Below, in pieces: positions 34,727 through 42,936 of a DNA stretch of 49,548 nt (position 1 is its first letter; each line of letters starts with the position of its first letter). Origin of the DNA: a virus; IMG/VR virus record IMGVR_UViG_3300050821_005532, positions 1-49,548 of that record. One strand, written 5' to 3'. The notes beneath the pieces were generated by a model, which saw only the letters and a program-made list of their open reading frames with translations, did no database searches and was not told where the DNA came from. A program made the position numbers and the translations under genes.

Positions 34727-36487
34727 TTGGCCTGGGTCACCACCCCCGCGTCGGCCGCCCAGAATCAGCAGGGGTGGGCGACCAGCCCTGTCACCCGTAC
34801 CGTCCCGGTGCAGGGCTGGACGCGCGGCACCTACGCGCTGTTCACCGGCAGCGGCTCGCTGGTGGCCCAGGTGATGCAGGTGCAGCTGACTCTGTTCCCG
34901 CAGTTCTCCGGGCGCGGCGCGCTCACCGCACCGGGCATCTCGCCCATCGTCCCGCTGGCTGCCGCACTCACCGGCAACGGTGCGCTGGCCGCGCAGTTCC
35001 TGCAGATCTACGCGCTGGCGCTGGCCCGGTCCGGCGGCGGCACGCTGGAAGCCGGGGCCTCCATTCCGGCCGCGATCATGCCCGACTTCTCCGGCCAGGG
35101 ATCACTGTTCGCCGCTGTCGAGGGTGGGTTCTCGCAGGGCGACGGCCTGAGCGCGTGGTGGTATCAGATCTACACCCAGCTCGCCGCCTTCAGCAGCAAC
35201 GGCCAGCTGGTCGGCACCATCCTGTCGGTACTCACCCCGGTGGCCGCGCACCTGCTGAGCAGCGGCACGTTGTCGGCCGGGGTGGTGGTGCCGATCTATC
35301 AGGCCGTGGTCGCGCTCACCGGCAACGGTGCGCTGGCGGCACAGGCCAACCAGCTGTTCTCCATCCTGGCCAACCTCTACGGCTCCGGTGCGCTGGGCGC
35401 GCAGGCGGTCGGCGCCTATCTGCAGGCAGCCGGCTACTCCGGCAACGGCGCGCTGATCACCCTGCTCTCGCAGATCTACCCGCAGCCGGGCGCGACCGGC
35501 GGCGAGGGCACCGTGGCCGTCACCGTCATGCAGCTCTACACCGTCGCCCCACCGCTGGCCGGTGCGGGCGTGCTGTCGGCATTGGTGTTGCCACTCTTCC
35601 GCGCAGCGCCCGCGCTGGCCGGTGGCGGCACCTTGACCGCCACCGCTGTCCGGACCCTCTCGCGTCCTGCCGCGCTGTCCAGTGTGGGCACCCTGAGCGC
35701 CGCCGTGCGCGGCCTGTTCAACGAGACCAACCAGCCGTGGACCAACCGGGCACGACCGGCCGGTGCCACCGGCTGCTGGGTGACGCTGATCGGCGGCGGC
35801 GGCGGCGGCAGTCCCGGTATCGCCTCGCAGGCGGGCACGAACCGCGGCGGCGGAGGCGGCGGCGGCGGCGCGGCCATGGTCCAGCGGTTCTTCGTCCCGG
35901 TGGCCAGCCTGGGCAGCACGTATTCGGTGGCGGTCGGTGCGCCGGGTGGCTCGGCCGTTGCCGGTACCGCATCGTCGTTCTCCTCCGGCAGCGTCGTCCT
36001 CACCGCAGGCGGTGGCGCTACCGGAGGTAACGCCGGTCTGGGCGGCGGCGGCAGCGGCGGTGCCGGTGGCACCGCGACCACAAGCGGGATTACCGGGGTG
36101 CCCGTCGCCAACGGCACGGCGGGCGGCACCGGCAGCCCTGGAACCAGCACCGGCGGCGGGGCCAGTGCGGGCGCAGCGAACGGGAGTGGCTGCGCGGGCG
36201 GCGGTGGAGGCGGCGGTGTCGCCAACGTCGGTACGACGCCAGCCAGCGGCGCCGGCGGTCAGGGCGCGGGTGGTTCGCCCGGCGCCGCTGGCGGCGGCAG
36301 CGCGACGAATGCCGGTGCCGGAGTAGGTGGTTCGGGTGCCGGTGGCGGCTCGGGGGTGAACGGCACTGGCGGGACGGGCGGTACCGGCGGTCAGTGGGGC
36401 GCCGGTGGCGGCGGCGGTGGAGCCGGAACGACCGCCGGACCCGGTGGACCCGGTGGACCCGGCTACACCCTGATCGAGTGGGTGTGA
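34727..36487 (+). CDS. Glycine-rich minor tail protein, long copy
   Basis: 586 residues, TTG start. Residues about 36-330 carry about a dozen copies of a roughly 22-residue repeat with the core (L/F)xGxGxLxAxV (for example ALTGNGALAAQ, AYLQAAGYSGNGAL). Residues about 345-586 are a glycine-rich domain starting CWVTLIGGGGGG and ending GYTLIEWV. This arrangement is common in actinophage tail tips and resembles polyglycine-II spikes. The protein at 36489-37526 is a shortened paralogue. Confidence 0.7.
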   Translation: MAWVTTPASAAQNQQGWATSPVTRTVPVQGWTRGTYALFTGSGSLVAQVMQVQLTLFPQFSGRGALTAPGISPIVPLAAALTGNGALAAQFLQIYALALARSGGGTLEAGASIPAAIMPDFSGQGSLFAAVEGGFSQGDGLSAWWYQIYTQLAAFSSNGQLVGTILSVLTPVAAHLLSSGTLSAGVVVPIYQAVVALTGNGALAAQANQLFSILANLYGSGALGAQAVGAYLQAAGYSGNGALITLLSQIYPQPGATGGEGTVAVTVMQLYTVAPPLAGAGVLSALVLPLFRAAPALAGGGTLTATAVRTLSRPAALSSVGTLSAAVRGLFNETNQPWTNRARPAGATGCWVTLIGGGGGGSPGIASQAGTNRGGGGGGGGAAMVQRFFVPVASLGSTYSVAVGAPGGSAVAGTASSFSSGSVVLTAGGGATGGNAGLGGGGSGGAGGTATTSGITGVPVANGTAGGTGSPGTSTGGGASAGAANGSGCAGGGGGGGVANVGTTPASGAGGQGAGGSPGAAGGGSATNAGAGVGGSGAGGGSGVNGTGGTGGTGGQWGAGGGGGGAGTTAGPGGPGGPGYTLIEWV

Positions 36488-36488
36488 G

Positions 36489-37526
36489 ATGGGCGGCACC
36501 CTCTCGGCCAACGCCTTCATCGGAGCCTCTGCCCAGCCAGCCCTGGCGGGTAACGGGTCACTTGCGGCAGTGATCCTGGAACGCTTCGCGGCGCTGGGTG
36601 CGCTGGCCGGGTCCGGCGCGCTCACTGCCCACGTCGTCCCCAGCCAGTCGGCTGCCCCGGCCCTCTCGGGTACGGGTGTGCTGAACGCCCCCGTCATGCC
36701 GGTCTACTCCACTGTCCCGGCCCCCTTGGACGGTAGCGGGTCGCTGACGGCCACCGCGACCATTGTGTTCACCCCGTTCACCGAGGACAACATCGCCCGC
36801 AGCAACCAGCCGGTGCCGGTGGGCACTCAGGGCTGCTGGGTCACCCTCATCGGCGGCGGCGGTAACGGCGGCGGTGCCAGCAGTACGTTCGCGGGCGCGG
36901 GCGGTGGCGGTGGTGGCCGGATGGACCGGGTGTTCATCCCCGTCGCGTCGCTCGGACCCGCCTACACGGTCAGCGGCGGCGGCGTGGCCGGTGCCGTGGC
37001 GTTCCAATCCAACGCCGTGGGCATCCTCCTTCAGGCCCGCGTCGGTGGTGCGGGGAACAACGGTGTGAGCACCGGGGCGATTGGCGGCGCTGGCGGCGTG
37101 GCATCGGCTACCGGCGCCTCGGGTTTCACCCCTGTCCTGAGAAACGGCAGCCCGGGAGCCAACGCTTCCACCACCACCAGCCCGCCCTCCAACGCTGCCG
37201 CCGCCGCCAACAACATTCCGGGCGGCGGTGGGGCCGGTGGTAACGGTCCGAGCACCCCGACTCCCGGCTCGGCGGGCGGTAGCTCCACCACCGTCGCGGG
37301 CGGTGGGGCCGGGGCCGTCAACGGCGGTACGGGTGGCTCCCCCGTGAACGCGGTCGCACCCAACGCCGGTTCCGGCGGCGGCGGTGGCGGCGGAAGCGCG
37401 ACGACCGGCGGCAACGGCGGCACCGGAGGCACGCCCGGTGGCGGTGGAGGTGGCGGTGGTGTGGGCTCCACCAACGGCACCCGCGGCGTCGGCGGCCTCG
37501 GGTTCACCCGCGTCGAATGGACCTAA
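36489..37526 (+). CDS. Glycine-rich minor tail protein, short copy
   Basis: 345 residues. Residues 1-95 contain about four (L/F)xGxGxLxA repeats (ALAGNGSLAA, ALAGSGALTAH, ALSGTGVLNA, LDGSGSLTA). Then QGCWVTLIGGGGNGGG starts a Gly-rich domain that ends LGFTRVEWT. Homologous to the end of the preceding gene, starting one base after its stop, so a tandem partial duplication is likely. Probably tail tip or fibre. Confidence 0.65.
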   Translation: MGGTLSANAFIGASAQPALAGNGSLAAVILERFAALGALAGSGALTAHVVPSQSAAPALSGTGVLNAPVMPVYSTVPAPLDGSGSLTATATIVFTPFTEDNIARSNQPVPVGTQGCWVTLIGGGGNGGGASSTFAGAGGGGGGRMDRVFIPVASLGPAYTVSGGGVAGAVAFQSNAVGILLQARVGGAGNNGVSTGAIGGAGGVASATGASGFTPVLRNGSPGANASTTTSPPSNAAAAANNIPGGGGAGGNGPSTPTPGSAGGSSTTVAGGGAGAVNGGTGGSPVNAVAPNAGSGGGGGGGSATTGGNGGTGGTPGGGGGGGGVGSTNGTRGVGGLGFTRVEWT

Positions 37527-37580
37527 AACATGGACTGCAAATCCGCAGGTAATCAGTAACCGAATGAGAGGATGACCGCT

Positions 37581-37931
37581 ATGGCCATCGCAGTTGCCAC
37601 TACCAGACAGTCGCTCGCTAATGCCTACGCGGCGCTGGGAACCTGGATCGGGGTGTGCACCGGCGACCCCGGTACCACCAGCACCCCGGCCAACGAAGCC
37701 TCCGGCGGCAGCCCCACCTACGCCCGCCAGCAGACCACCTGGACGGCTGGCTCCGGTGGGGTGTCGAACGGGTCTGCGGTCACCATCAACGTGGCCGCAG
37801 CGACCTACACCTTCATCCTGCTGGCCAGTGCCGCCACGGGTAACACCATGATTGACAAGGCCAGCATCACCAGCGTGGTCATGTCGGCGCAGGGCCAGCT
37901 GGTTGTCACGCCGACCTACACTCAGACCTGA
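37581..37931 (+). CDS. Conserved tail-associated protein
   Basis: 116 residues. Starts MAIAVATTRQSLANAYAALG and continues IGVCTGDPGTTSTPANEASGG...YARQQTTW, a pattern seen in small phage proteins encoded near tail fibres. The ATG at 37581 has GAGAGGA eight bases upstream, which favours it over the in-frame ATG at 37572. The 54 bases before it hold no gene that I can support. Confidence 0.55.
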   Translation: MAIAVATTRQSLANAYAALGTWIGVCTGDPGTTSTPANEASGGSPTYARQQTTWTAGSGGVSNGSAVTINVAAATYTFILLASAATGNTMIDKASITSVVMSAQGQLVVTPTYTQT

Positions 37932-38140
37932 TGTTGCAGAAGCTGATCGACAAGCTGGTCGCCGCGCTGGCCCCCGCCGTCACCAAGGCGGTGTCCGATG
38001 CCATTGAGAAACAGATGCCGGTGCTGATCGAGGCGGTGGTGAAGGCCATCGCCACCACCGTCGGCGGCATCATCCCCGGCAAGTTCGACGACAAGATCAT
38101 CAACGACATCATGAAGAACGTGCTGGGTGGGAAACGGTGA
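37931..38140 (+). CDS. Small amphipathic helical protein
   Basis: 69 residues made of amphipathic helices (LIDKLVAALAPAVTKAVSDAI, LIEAVVKAIATTVGGI) with balanced charge, and no clear transmembrane helix. The ATG overlaps the previous TGA (TGATG), and the stop overlaps the next GTG. Could be a membrane-active or oligomeric protein; no family recognised. Confidence 0.5.
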   Translation: MLQKLIDKLVAALAPAVTKAVSDAIEKQMPVLIEAVVKAIATTVGGIIPGKFDDKIINDIMKNVLGGKR

Positions 38141-38517
38141 CGGATTTTCCTTTCCCAACAGACACGGTGCTGCCGGGGCTCGGCGACGGCATCCTCTCGG
38201 CGGTGGTGTGGCCCACCTACGCGGGCGCGATCAAGTCCAACGGCGAGGAGCCCATCTTCACCACCGACTATGCGCGCGGCTCGATCACCTGGGAGTTGAA
38301 CCAGGCCGGGCAGCTGCGTGGCCGCGCCGTCATCGACGTGCCCGCCGGAGAGTGGGCGTGGATCATCTACTGCCACAACGCCCATCGGCCCAACTTCGTC
38401 ACGGCACAGAAGCTGGCGCACCCGCTGGTGCTGGTCGAGCCCGGCACCATCGCGCTGCACGACATCACCGAAGAAGAAGTCAAACCCCTCAACCCGGATC
38501 CGGTGTTACATGACTAA
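38137..38517 (+). CDS. Hypothetical beta-rich protein
   Basis: 126 residues, GTG start overlapping the previous stop. Predicted beta sandwich: SITWELNQAGQLRGRAVIDV, EWAWIIYCHN, HPLVLVEPGTIAL. The position near the end of the tail region suggests a virion or assembly role, without a specific motif. Confidence 0.5.
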   Translation: MTDFPFPTDTVLPGLGDGILSAVVWPTYAGAIKSNGEEPIFTTDYARGSITWELNQAGQLRGRAVIDVPAGEWAWIIYCHNAHRPNFVTAQKLAHPLVLVEPGTIALHDITEEEVKPLNPDPVLHD

Positions 38518-38704
38518 CCCCACCCCCACGCCGCCTGAATACCAGCCCGGCGCGGTCAAGCAGGACCCCGATTCCCAGGCGGTCGCGGTGCGCACCAACA
38601 TCCCCGACCCCAACGGCAACCACGACTGGGGCGTGATGACCATTGATCGCGGTGGCCATTACGCCAGCTACGACGAGGTAGGAAGCTGGACAGACAAACC
38701 ATGA
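38510..38704 (+). CDS. Small hypothetical protein
   Basis: 64 residues, mostly polar and Pro/Asp-rich, probably disordered at the N-terminus (TNPTPTPPEYQPG). Starts inside the end of the preceding gene with an 8-base overlap, and its stop overlaps the next start (ATGA). No function assigned. Confidence 0.45.
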   Translation: MTNPTPTPPEYQPGAVKQDPDSQAVAVRTNIPDPNGNHDWGVMTIDRGGHYASYDEVGSWTDKP

Positions 38705-38904
38705 CCGCAACACAGACCCGCAACGGATCGGCCACCGACGCCCGCATCACCAAGTTGGAGAACGACCTCGCCCTGATGGCGTGGCTGCACGCCGAGCAGA
38801 CCGGCAAGGTCGAACGGCTGGCCGGTGCGGTGGCCGCGATGATGGCGCAGCATATGCAGCCGCAGATGCAACAGGCCATCCTGGCGCGCCTCACAGGTGG
38901 TTGA
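38701..38904 (+). CDS. Small coiled-coil protein before the endolysin
   Basis: 67 residues. Residues about 12-60 form one amphipathic helix (ITKLENDLALMAWLHAEQTG...VERLAGAVAAMMAQHMQ) that could be a coiled coil. ATGA overlap with the previous gene. Last gene before the lysis cassette. Confidence 0.5.
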   Translation: MTATQTRNGSATDARITKLENDLALMAWLHAEQTGKVERLAGAVAAMMAQHMQPQMQQAILARLTGG

Positions 38905-38935
38905 GGCCCGACACACCGGCAATATTCATTGCGCT

Positions 38936-38953
38936 GTCGCATAAGCGTGCGAC
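38936..38953. repeat. 6-bp hairpin just upstream of the endolysin
   Basis: GTCGCA and TGCGAC form perfect arms around TAAGCG. It ends nine bases before the GTG start of the endolysin and may hide its ribosome-binding region. The gene-free stretch 38905-38962 has no other clear signal. Confidence 0.3.
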
Positions 38954-38962
38954 CATCCGAGC

Positions 38963-40417
38963 GTGGCGTATTACACCAAGGACGGGATCGCCATTGCGAT
39001 CATCCATGAGGGTAAGCGCCGCGGCATCACTCAGAAGGGCATCCAGATCGCCATAGCGACTGGCCTGGTGGAGTCCAACCTGACGATGTACGCCAACCAG
39101 GGCGACCCGGAGAGCCTGACCTTTCCATACGACGCCATGGGCAGCGACTACAACAGCGTGGGCGTCTTCCAGCAGCGCGCCGAATGGTGGGGCACCTGCG
39201 CGCAACGCATGGACCCGGCGCAGAGTGCCGGCCTGTTCTACGACAGCCTGGTCAACCAGCGCATCGGCGACCAGGACTACAACACCGACGCGACCACCCC
39301 CGGCGGCTGGGCCGACATGGTGCAGCGCAGCGCCTACCCGGCGCGCTACGACGAGCGGTACCCGGAGGCCCAGGACTACTACGCCAGGCTGAAGGACGCG
39401 CCGTGCCCGGCCGAGCCGGGCAACTGCGGCGACGGCGGTGCCCCGCCTGATGGTGAAGGAGGAGGGGAACTCGTGGGTGAAGTGGTATTGCCGTACGACA
39501 GCAGCGTGGTGCCGCAGGAGACGTACTGGGACTGCGGCCCGGCAGCCGCGCAGATCGTCCTCAACGGCCACGGCATCATCGTGTCCGAGATGGACCTGGT
39601 GAATCAGATCGGCACGCACGAGGGCGGCACCGACAGCATCGACCAGATCACCCCGGTGATGAAGAAGTACCTGCCGGACGGGCAGTACGCGACCACCTGG
39701 CTACAACAGGACCCGCCCACCCAGCAGCAGAAGGACAAGCTGTGGGCCGACCTGACCAACAGCATCAACGGCGGCTACGGGCTGGTGATGAACTGGGTCG
39801 CGCCACCGGCCAACTACCCACGCGGCATCAAGGGCTCGACCAGCCCGAGCTACGGCGGCGGCGTGGTCTACCACTACGTGTCCTGCATGGGCTACGACGA
39901 CAACCCCAGCCAGCGGGCCTGCTGGATCGCCGACTCCGGGTTCAACCCGTTTGAGTACTGGTGCAGCTTCGATCAGGTGGCCACCCTGATCCCGCCCAAG
40001 GGCTACCTGTGCGCGATGGCACCCTCCGGTGTGCCCACCCCGACCCCGCCCACCCCGACGCCGGTACCACCCGAGCCAGGTCCGGCCGGGCCGGGACTCA
40101 CCCAGGAGGAGCACGACAAGCTGCTCGCGGTGTGGGACGCGATCTACGGCAAGCGGGTGTCGCTGTCCGAGTACAAGCCGCCCAGCGAGGGCGCGATCTG
40201 GGCTGCCGCCGACCTGTGGTGGAACGACGACGGCATGGTGCACACCATGTTCATCGAGCACCGCGCCATGATCGGCGACCAGAGCGCCATTGCCCTGATC
40301 CAGCAGCAGGTCGACGCCGGTAACGAGTGGGCCGCGCACGTCTACTCGCTGATCCCGGAGCAGTACAAGCCGACTCAGAGCATCACCTCCAAGTTCCCCC
40401 GAACCCCGCCACGCTGA
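38963..40417 (+). CDS. lysA: Endolysin (LysA), lysozyme-like plus C39-type peptidase
   Basis: 484 residues. Residues 1-150 are a lysozyme/transglycosylase-like domain with candidate catalytic Glu37 (GLVESNLTMYAN) and the typical GSDYNSVGVFQQR. Residues about 170-350 are a C39-like cysteine peptidase with Cys191 (DCGPAAAQ), His304 (VYHYVSCMGYDD) and Asp324. A Pro-Thr linker lies at about 355-377, and the C-terminal 100 residues are probably a wall-binding domain. Together the domains would cut glycan and peptide bonds at the end of infection. GTG start, with no strong ribosome site visible. The next gene's ATG overlaps its stop. Confidence 0.85.
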   Translation: MAYYTKDGIAIAIIHEGKRRGITQKGIQIAIATGLVESNLTMYANQGDPESLTFPYDAMGSDYNSVGVFQQRAEWWGTCAQRMDPAQSAGLFYDSLVNQRIGDQDYNTDATTPGGWADMVQRSAYPARYDERYPEAQDYYARLKDAPCPAEPGNCGDGGAPPDGEGGGELVGEVVLPYDSSVVPQETYWDCGPAAAQIVLNGHGIIVSEMDLVNQIGTHEGGTDSIDQITPVMKKYLPDGQYATTWLQQDPPTQQQKDKLWADLTNSINGGYGLVMNWVAPPANYPRGIKGSTSPSYGGGVVYHYVSCMGYDDNPSQRACWIADSGFNPFEYWCSFDQVATLIPPKGYLCAMAPSGVPTPTPPTPTPVPPEPGPAGPGLTQEEHDKLLAVWDAIYGKRVSLSEYKPPSEGAIWAAADLWWNDDGMVHTMFIEHRAMIGDQSAIALIQQQVDAGNEWAAHVYSLIPEQYKPTQSITSKFPRTPPR

Positions 40418-40824
40418 TGGGTTCCCCGATACGCGGCATCCCGCCGCCCAGCTACCAGCCGGGGCCGTATGAGTCGGACCGGCCGGAGGACCAACCGGGC
40501 TACCGTCCGCCCGGTGGACGGGCACCGGCTCCAGCACCGGTGCCCGTACCCAAGGAGGACGAGGACGAGAAGCCACCCTCGAAGTGGCAGCTGGTGATCG
40601 CCACCTCCTGGAAGGCCGTCACCGCGATTGCCGGCGGTGCGCTCATTATTCTCAACACCCTGCTCGGCCAGGACTTCTGGCCGGAGAACGTGGCGCACAT
40701 CATCACCGTGTCCATCGCCTTCATCACGCCCATCGCGGTGTGGCTGACATCGAACACGGCCACCGCCGAGGACGTGACCGGCGTGGACCTCGACAAGGAC
40801 GGCGTGATCGGACGACGGCGATGA
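40417..40824 (+). CDS. Two-helix membrane protein, holin candidate
   Basis: 135 residues. The N-terminal 55 are Pro-rich. Two hydrophobic helices follow: SWKAVTAIAGGALIILNTLL and VAHIITVSIAFITPIAVWLT. The C-terminus is charged with a DKDGVIGRRR end. The gene is directly coupled to the endolysin (TGATG), the usual place for an actinophage holin. The two membrane proteins that follow are rivals for the role. Confidence 0.65.
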   Translation: MGSPIRGIPPPSYQPGPYESDRPEDQPGYRPPGGRAPAPAPVPVPKEDEDEKPPSKWQLVIATSWKAVTAIAGGALIILNTLLGQDFWPENVAHIITVSIAFITPIAVWLTSNTATAEDVTGVDLDKDGVIGRRR

Positions 40825-41165
40825 TGCAGCGCCAGGAATGGTTTGCCGGGGCGCCGATCAAACGCGGCCGGTGGTCGGCGCTGTTCTGCCTGTGGTGGAG
40901 CGGCTACATGTTCGGCAGGACGCACATCATCAGGGAGTTCTGGAATGAGATGTATTGGGGGGATTGGCGCAATTGGTTCTATATCGCGATGGGCTGCATA
41001 TTCATGGCGCTGGGTGTCTTGTTTCTCGACCAGTACGGGCGCAGCTGCTATTTCGAGTGGGCGCCCGACGAAGCGCGGTGGAAGAAACTAAGTCGAGGCA
41101 ATGTGAAACGTGATACCTGGTTCTCATGGCTGCGCCATCGGTTCCCGACATCGCGGCGCTCTTAG
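40821..41165 (+). CDS. Small membrane protein in the lysis cassette
   Basis: 114 residues with two hydrophobic segments (ALFCLWWSGYMFG and WFYIAMGCIFMALGVLFL) separated by a Trp-rich loop (EFWNEMYWGDWRNW). The C-terminus is basic. An ATGATG pair overlaps the previous stop. Could be a second holin or an antiholin; no family was recognised. Confidence 0.55.
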   Translation: MMQRQEWFAGAPIKRGRWSALFCLWWSGYMFGRTHIIREFWNEMYWGDWRNWFYIAMGCIFMALGVLFLDQYGRSCYFEWAPDEARWKKLSRGNVKRDTWFSWLRHRFPTSRRS

Positions 41166-41353
41166 GGGCGCTGGGCAGCAGTGGGCTTGCGACGATCATC
41201 AGCACGTTTATGACGCTGAAACTCTCCGGCAAAAGCTCCGCTGCCCCACCGCCCCCAACCGATACAGAGCGTGAGCGACTCGCGGCCGAGGTGGACTGGC
41301 TTCGCCGGCAGATCGAAAAGGAACGACCCGGCAAGTATTGGGCCGATGAATGA
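41126..41353 (+). CDS. Small membrane/coiled-coil protein in the lysis cassette
   Basis: 75 residues. N-terminal hydrophobic stretch IAALLGALGSSGLATIISTF, then a Pro-rich hinge and a charged helix RERLAAEVDWLRRQIEKER. This layout of one membrane anchor plus a cytoplasmic helix is common among mycobacteriophage lysis-cassette proteins. It overlaps the preceding gene by 40 bases and the next start by four. Confidence 0.55.
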   Translation: MAAPSVPDIAALLGALGSSGLATIISTFMTLKLSGKSSAAPPPPTDTERERLAAEVDWLRRQIEKERPGKYWADE

Positions 41354-41979
41354 GACTGCGGCGGCTCATTGTTGGCCTGGTCGGCGTGTGCGTGGGCTGC
41401 CTGATGTTCACCAGCCCGGACGCCAAGGCTGACCCGCTGCTGCCACCCATCCCGATCATCCCCGGTGGCATCGGCAGTGGCGTCGTCAGCGGCGCGCTGC
41501 TCGGGTCTTCCTTGGGTGCCGACGAGAGCCTGCTCTACCTGTGCCCCGGCGTGGGTACCGGCGTCAACGTGATCGGCGCGGGCGGCGGCTACTGCGATTT
41601 CGAGTTCGCCTCCACCGGCCACATCCACTGCGAGTGGGGTGGCTTCGGGCCCATCGCGCACGTCTGGAACTGCTGGCGCGTTTTCCCCGGCGAACCAGAC
41701 CACCCGCGGCTGATGGACCCGGACGTCATCCCCGATGGCTGGATGGTGCCGGGCGCGCTGACCGGACCCACCCCGCTGGACCAGTGGCCACCCAAGGGTC
41801 TACAGCCCATACCTCCGCCACCGCCGCCGGACGAACCCCCGCCGCCCCCGCCCGGCACCGGGCCACCGCCAGGTCCACCACCGCCGCCACCGCCGCTACC
41901 AGCTGAGGTATACCAGGGCGTAATAACGCCGCCACCGCCCACAGAGGCTATGGGGCCACCCCCAGGTCCGCAGCACTAG
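41350..41979 (+). CDS. Secreted proline-rich protein with signal peptide
   Basis: 209 residues. A classical signal peptide (RLRRLIVGLVGVCVGCLMF, then AKA before DPLLPP) suggests Sec export, with cleavage near residue 27. The mature part has a Gly-rich middle with four Cys residues and a proline-rich C-terminus with several PPPPPP runs. The composition looks like a mycobacterial exported protein, so host origin is possible. Last gene of the rightward late operon; its stop overlaps the stop of the convergent gene. Role in lysis or exclusion is a guess. Confidence 0.6.
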   Translation: MRLRRLIVGLVGVCVGCLMFTSPDAKADPLLPPIPIIPGGIGSGVVSGALLGSSLGADESLLYLCPGVGTGVNVIGAGGGYCDFEFASTGHIHCEWGGFGPIAHVWNCWRVFPGEPDHPRLMDPDVIPDGWMVPGALTGPTPLDQWPPKGLQPIPPPPPPDEPPPPPPGTGPPPGPPPPPPPLPAEVYQGVITPPPPTEAMGPPPGPQH

Positions 41980-42479
41980 CTCTTGGCGGGCAGGCAGGTC
42001 GGCAGGCTGGGCTCGGTCGCACTGTTGGCGGCGCGCACCGTGCGGTCGTTCTCCACCGTCACCCGCCAGCGCACCAGCTCGTCCAGGTTCGGCTGCTGCG
42101 CCGCGATCAGCCGGTCCAGCACCGCCAGCTCGGCCTCGTCGCGGGCCTCCACGCTGCGGTCGCGGTTGATCTGGTCCTGCACCCACGCCTCCAACACCGT
42201 GATCGTCTGCGTGTTGCACTTTTCCAGCGCCGCGTCACGCGGCAGCGTCACGTCCACGTAATGGTTGAACCTGTTCTGCAGCACGATCAGGTCGACGCTT
42301 ACCGTCAGCGCCACCAGGGTGAAGAACACCGACAGCGCCACGTTGAGGCGCCGGGTGAGCAACGGGCGCGTCTTACTCTCCTCACCCGGCCGGCGCATCC
42401 ACGCCTGCTCTGCGGCCACCCCGACGACGAAGATGGCTGCCGCAATACCGATCAGCAGCGCCAGCGATGTGACGGTCAC
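41976..42479 (-). CDS. Membrane protein with two helices and extracellular-like domain
   Basis: 167 residues. Hydrophobic helices at about 5-24 (LALLIGIAAAIFVVGVAA) and 46-68 (VALSVFFTLVALTVSVDLIVL), with a basic loop between (RRPGEESKTRPLLTRR). A long helical, charged C-terminal domain with two Cys residues follows, probably outside the cytoplasm. Last gene of the leftward operon. Function unknown. Confidence 0.55.
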   Translation of the reverse strand: MTVTSLALLIGIAAAIFVVGVAAEQAWMRRPGEESKTRPLLTRRLNVALSVFFTLVALTVSVDLIVLQNRFNHYVDVTLPRDAALEKCNTQTITVLEAWVQDQINRDRSVEARDEAELAVLDRLIAAQQPNLDELVRWRVTVENDRTVRAANSATEPSLPTCLPAKS

Positions 42480-42685
42480 GCTTCTTCCTCCTTGCGGGAC
42501 ATCGCGGAGGAGCCGAACCAGAACCCGAGCAGCAGCAGCATTGCGGTGTCCACCGCCGCGCTGCCCTCGTAGCTATGGTGGAGAATCCGGGCCACGAAAG
42601 TGGCGAGCCATGTGGCGCACACGATTATGGTGAGCGCGGTGAGGATCCACTTGGCGTGAGCAAAACGGCCGGGCATGGAGCACAT
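42476..42685 (-). CDS. Small two-helix membrane protein
   Basis: 69 residues, with helices WILTALTIIVCATWLATFVA and DTAMLLLLGFWFGSSAM and a charged KEEE tail. Overlaps the downstream gene by four bases. The ATG lies within a 16-bp palindrome, and an in-frame ATG nine bases further in (42676) is an alternative start with GGAG ten bases upstream. Function unknown. Confidence 0.5.
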   Translation of the reverse strand: MCSMPGRFAHAKWILTALTIIVCATWLATFVARILHHSYEGSAAVDTAMLLLLGFWFGSSAMSRKEEEA

Positions 42686-42691
42686 GCTCCA
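42676..42691. repeat. 16-bp palindrome over a leftward start codon
   Basis: TGGAGCA and TGCTCCA form perfect 7-bp arms around CA. The palindrome contains the GGAG ribosome-site core and the start codon of the leftward small membrane protein, so a hairpin in the mRNA would block its translation; alternatively it is a protein-binding site. Confidence 0.35.
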
Positions 42692-42714
42692 CGATCCCAG
42701 CCGCCGCGTCTTGC

Positions 42715-42936
42715 TTATGCGCTACGTGTCGTGCGCTCCAACTCAGCGATCAGATCGGCCAGCGGCACCATCTGCCGGGCGCGCGAGTGGTGCGGGCACA
42801 CCGGCCACCAATGCCCGTCCTCGGAATCGACGGTGACAGCGATGGCGGTCTTGTCGCACGGTTGCAGCTCACCGGCACGGATGACCTCGGCGCAGCACTT
42901 GTCCGGGAACTGGCGCCAGAACGGCTTACCCGGCAT
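42715..42936 (-). CDS. Small Cys/His-containing protein
   Basis: 73 residues, from the ATG that follows GAGGAGAAGG by six bases. Contains CC and C...H.WWPVCPHHS residues in a pattern that could bind a metal (CCAEV, PVCPHH). The start lies within a 23-bp repeat shared with the neighbouring gene pair, and it overlaps the upstream gene by 11 bases. Function unknown. Confidence 0.5.
   Translation of the reverse strand: MPGKPFWRQFPDKCCAEVIRAGELQPCDKTAIAVTVDSEDGHWWPVCPHHSRARQMVPLADLIAELERTTRSA

Noticed and set aside
35102-36697. A 531-codon minus-strand frame opposite the glycine-rich tail protein
   Set aside because: It is made of Ala, Gly, Arg and Thr runs that mirror glycine codons on the other strand.
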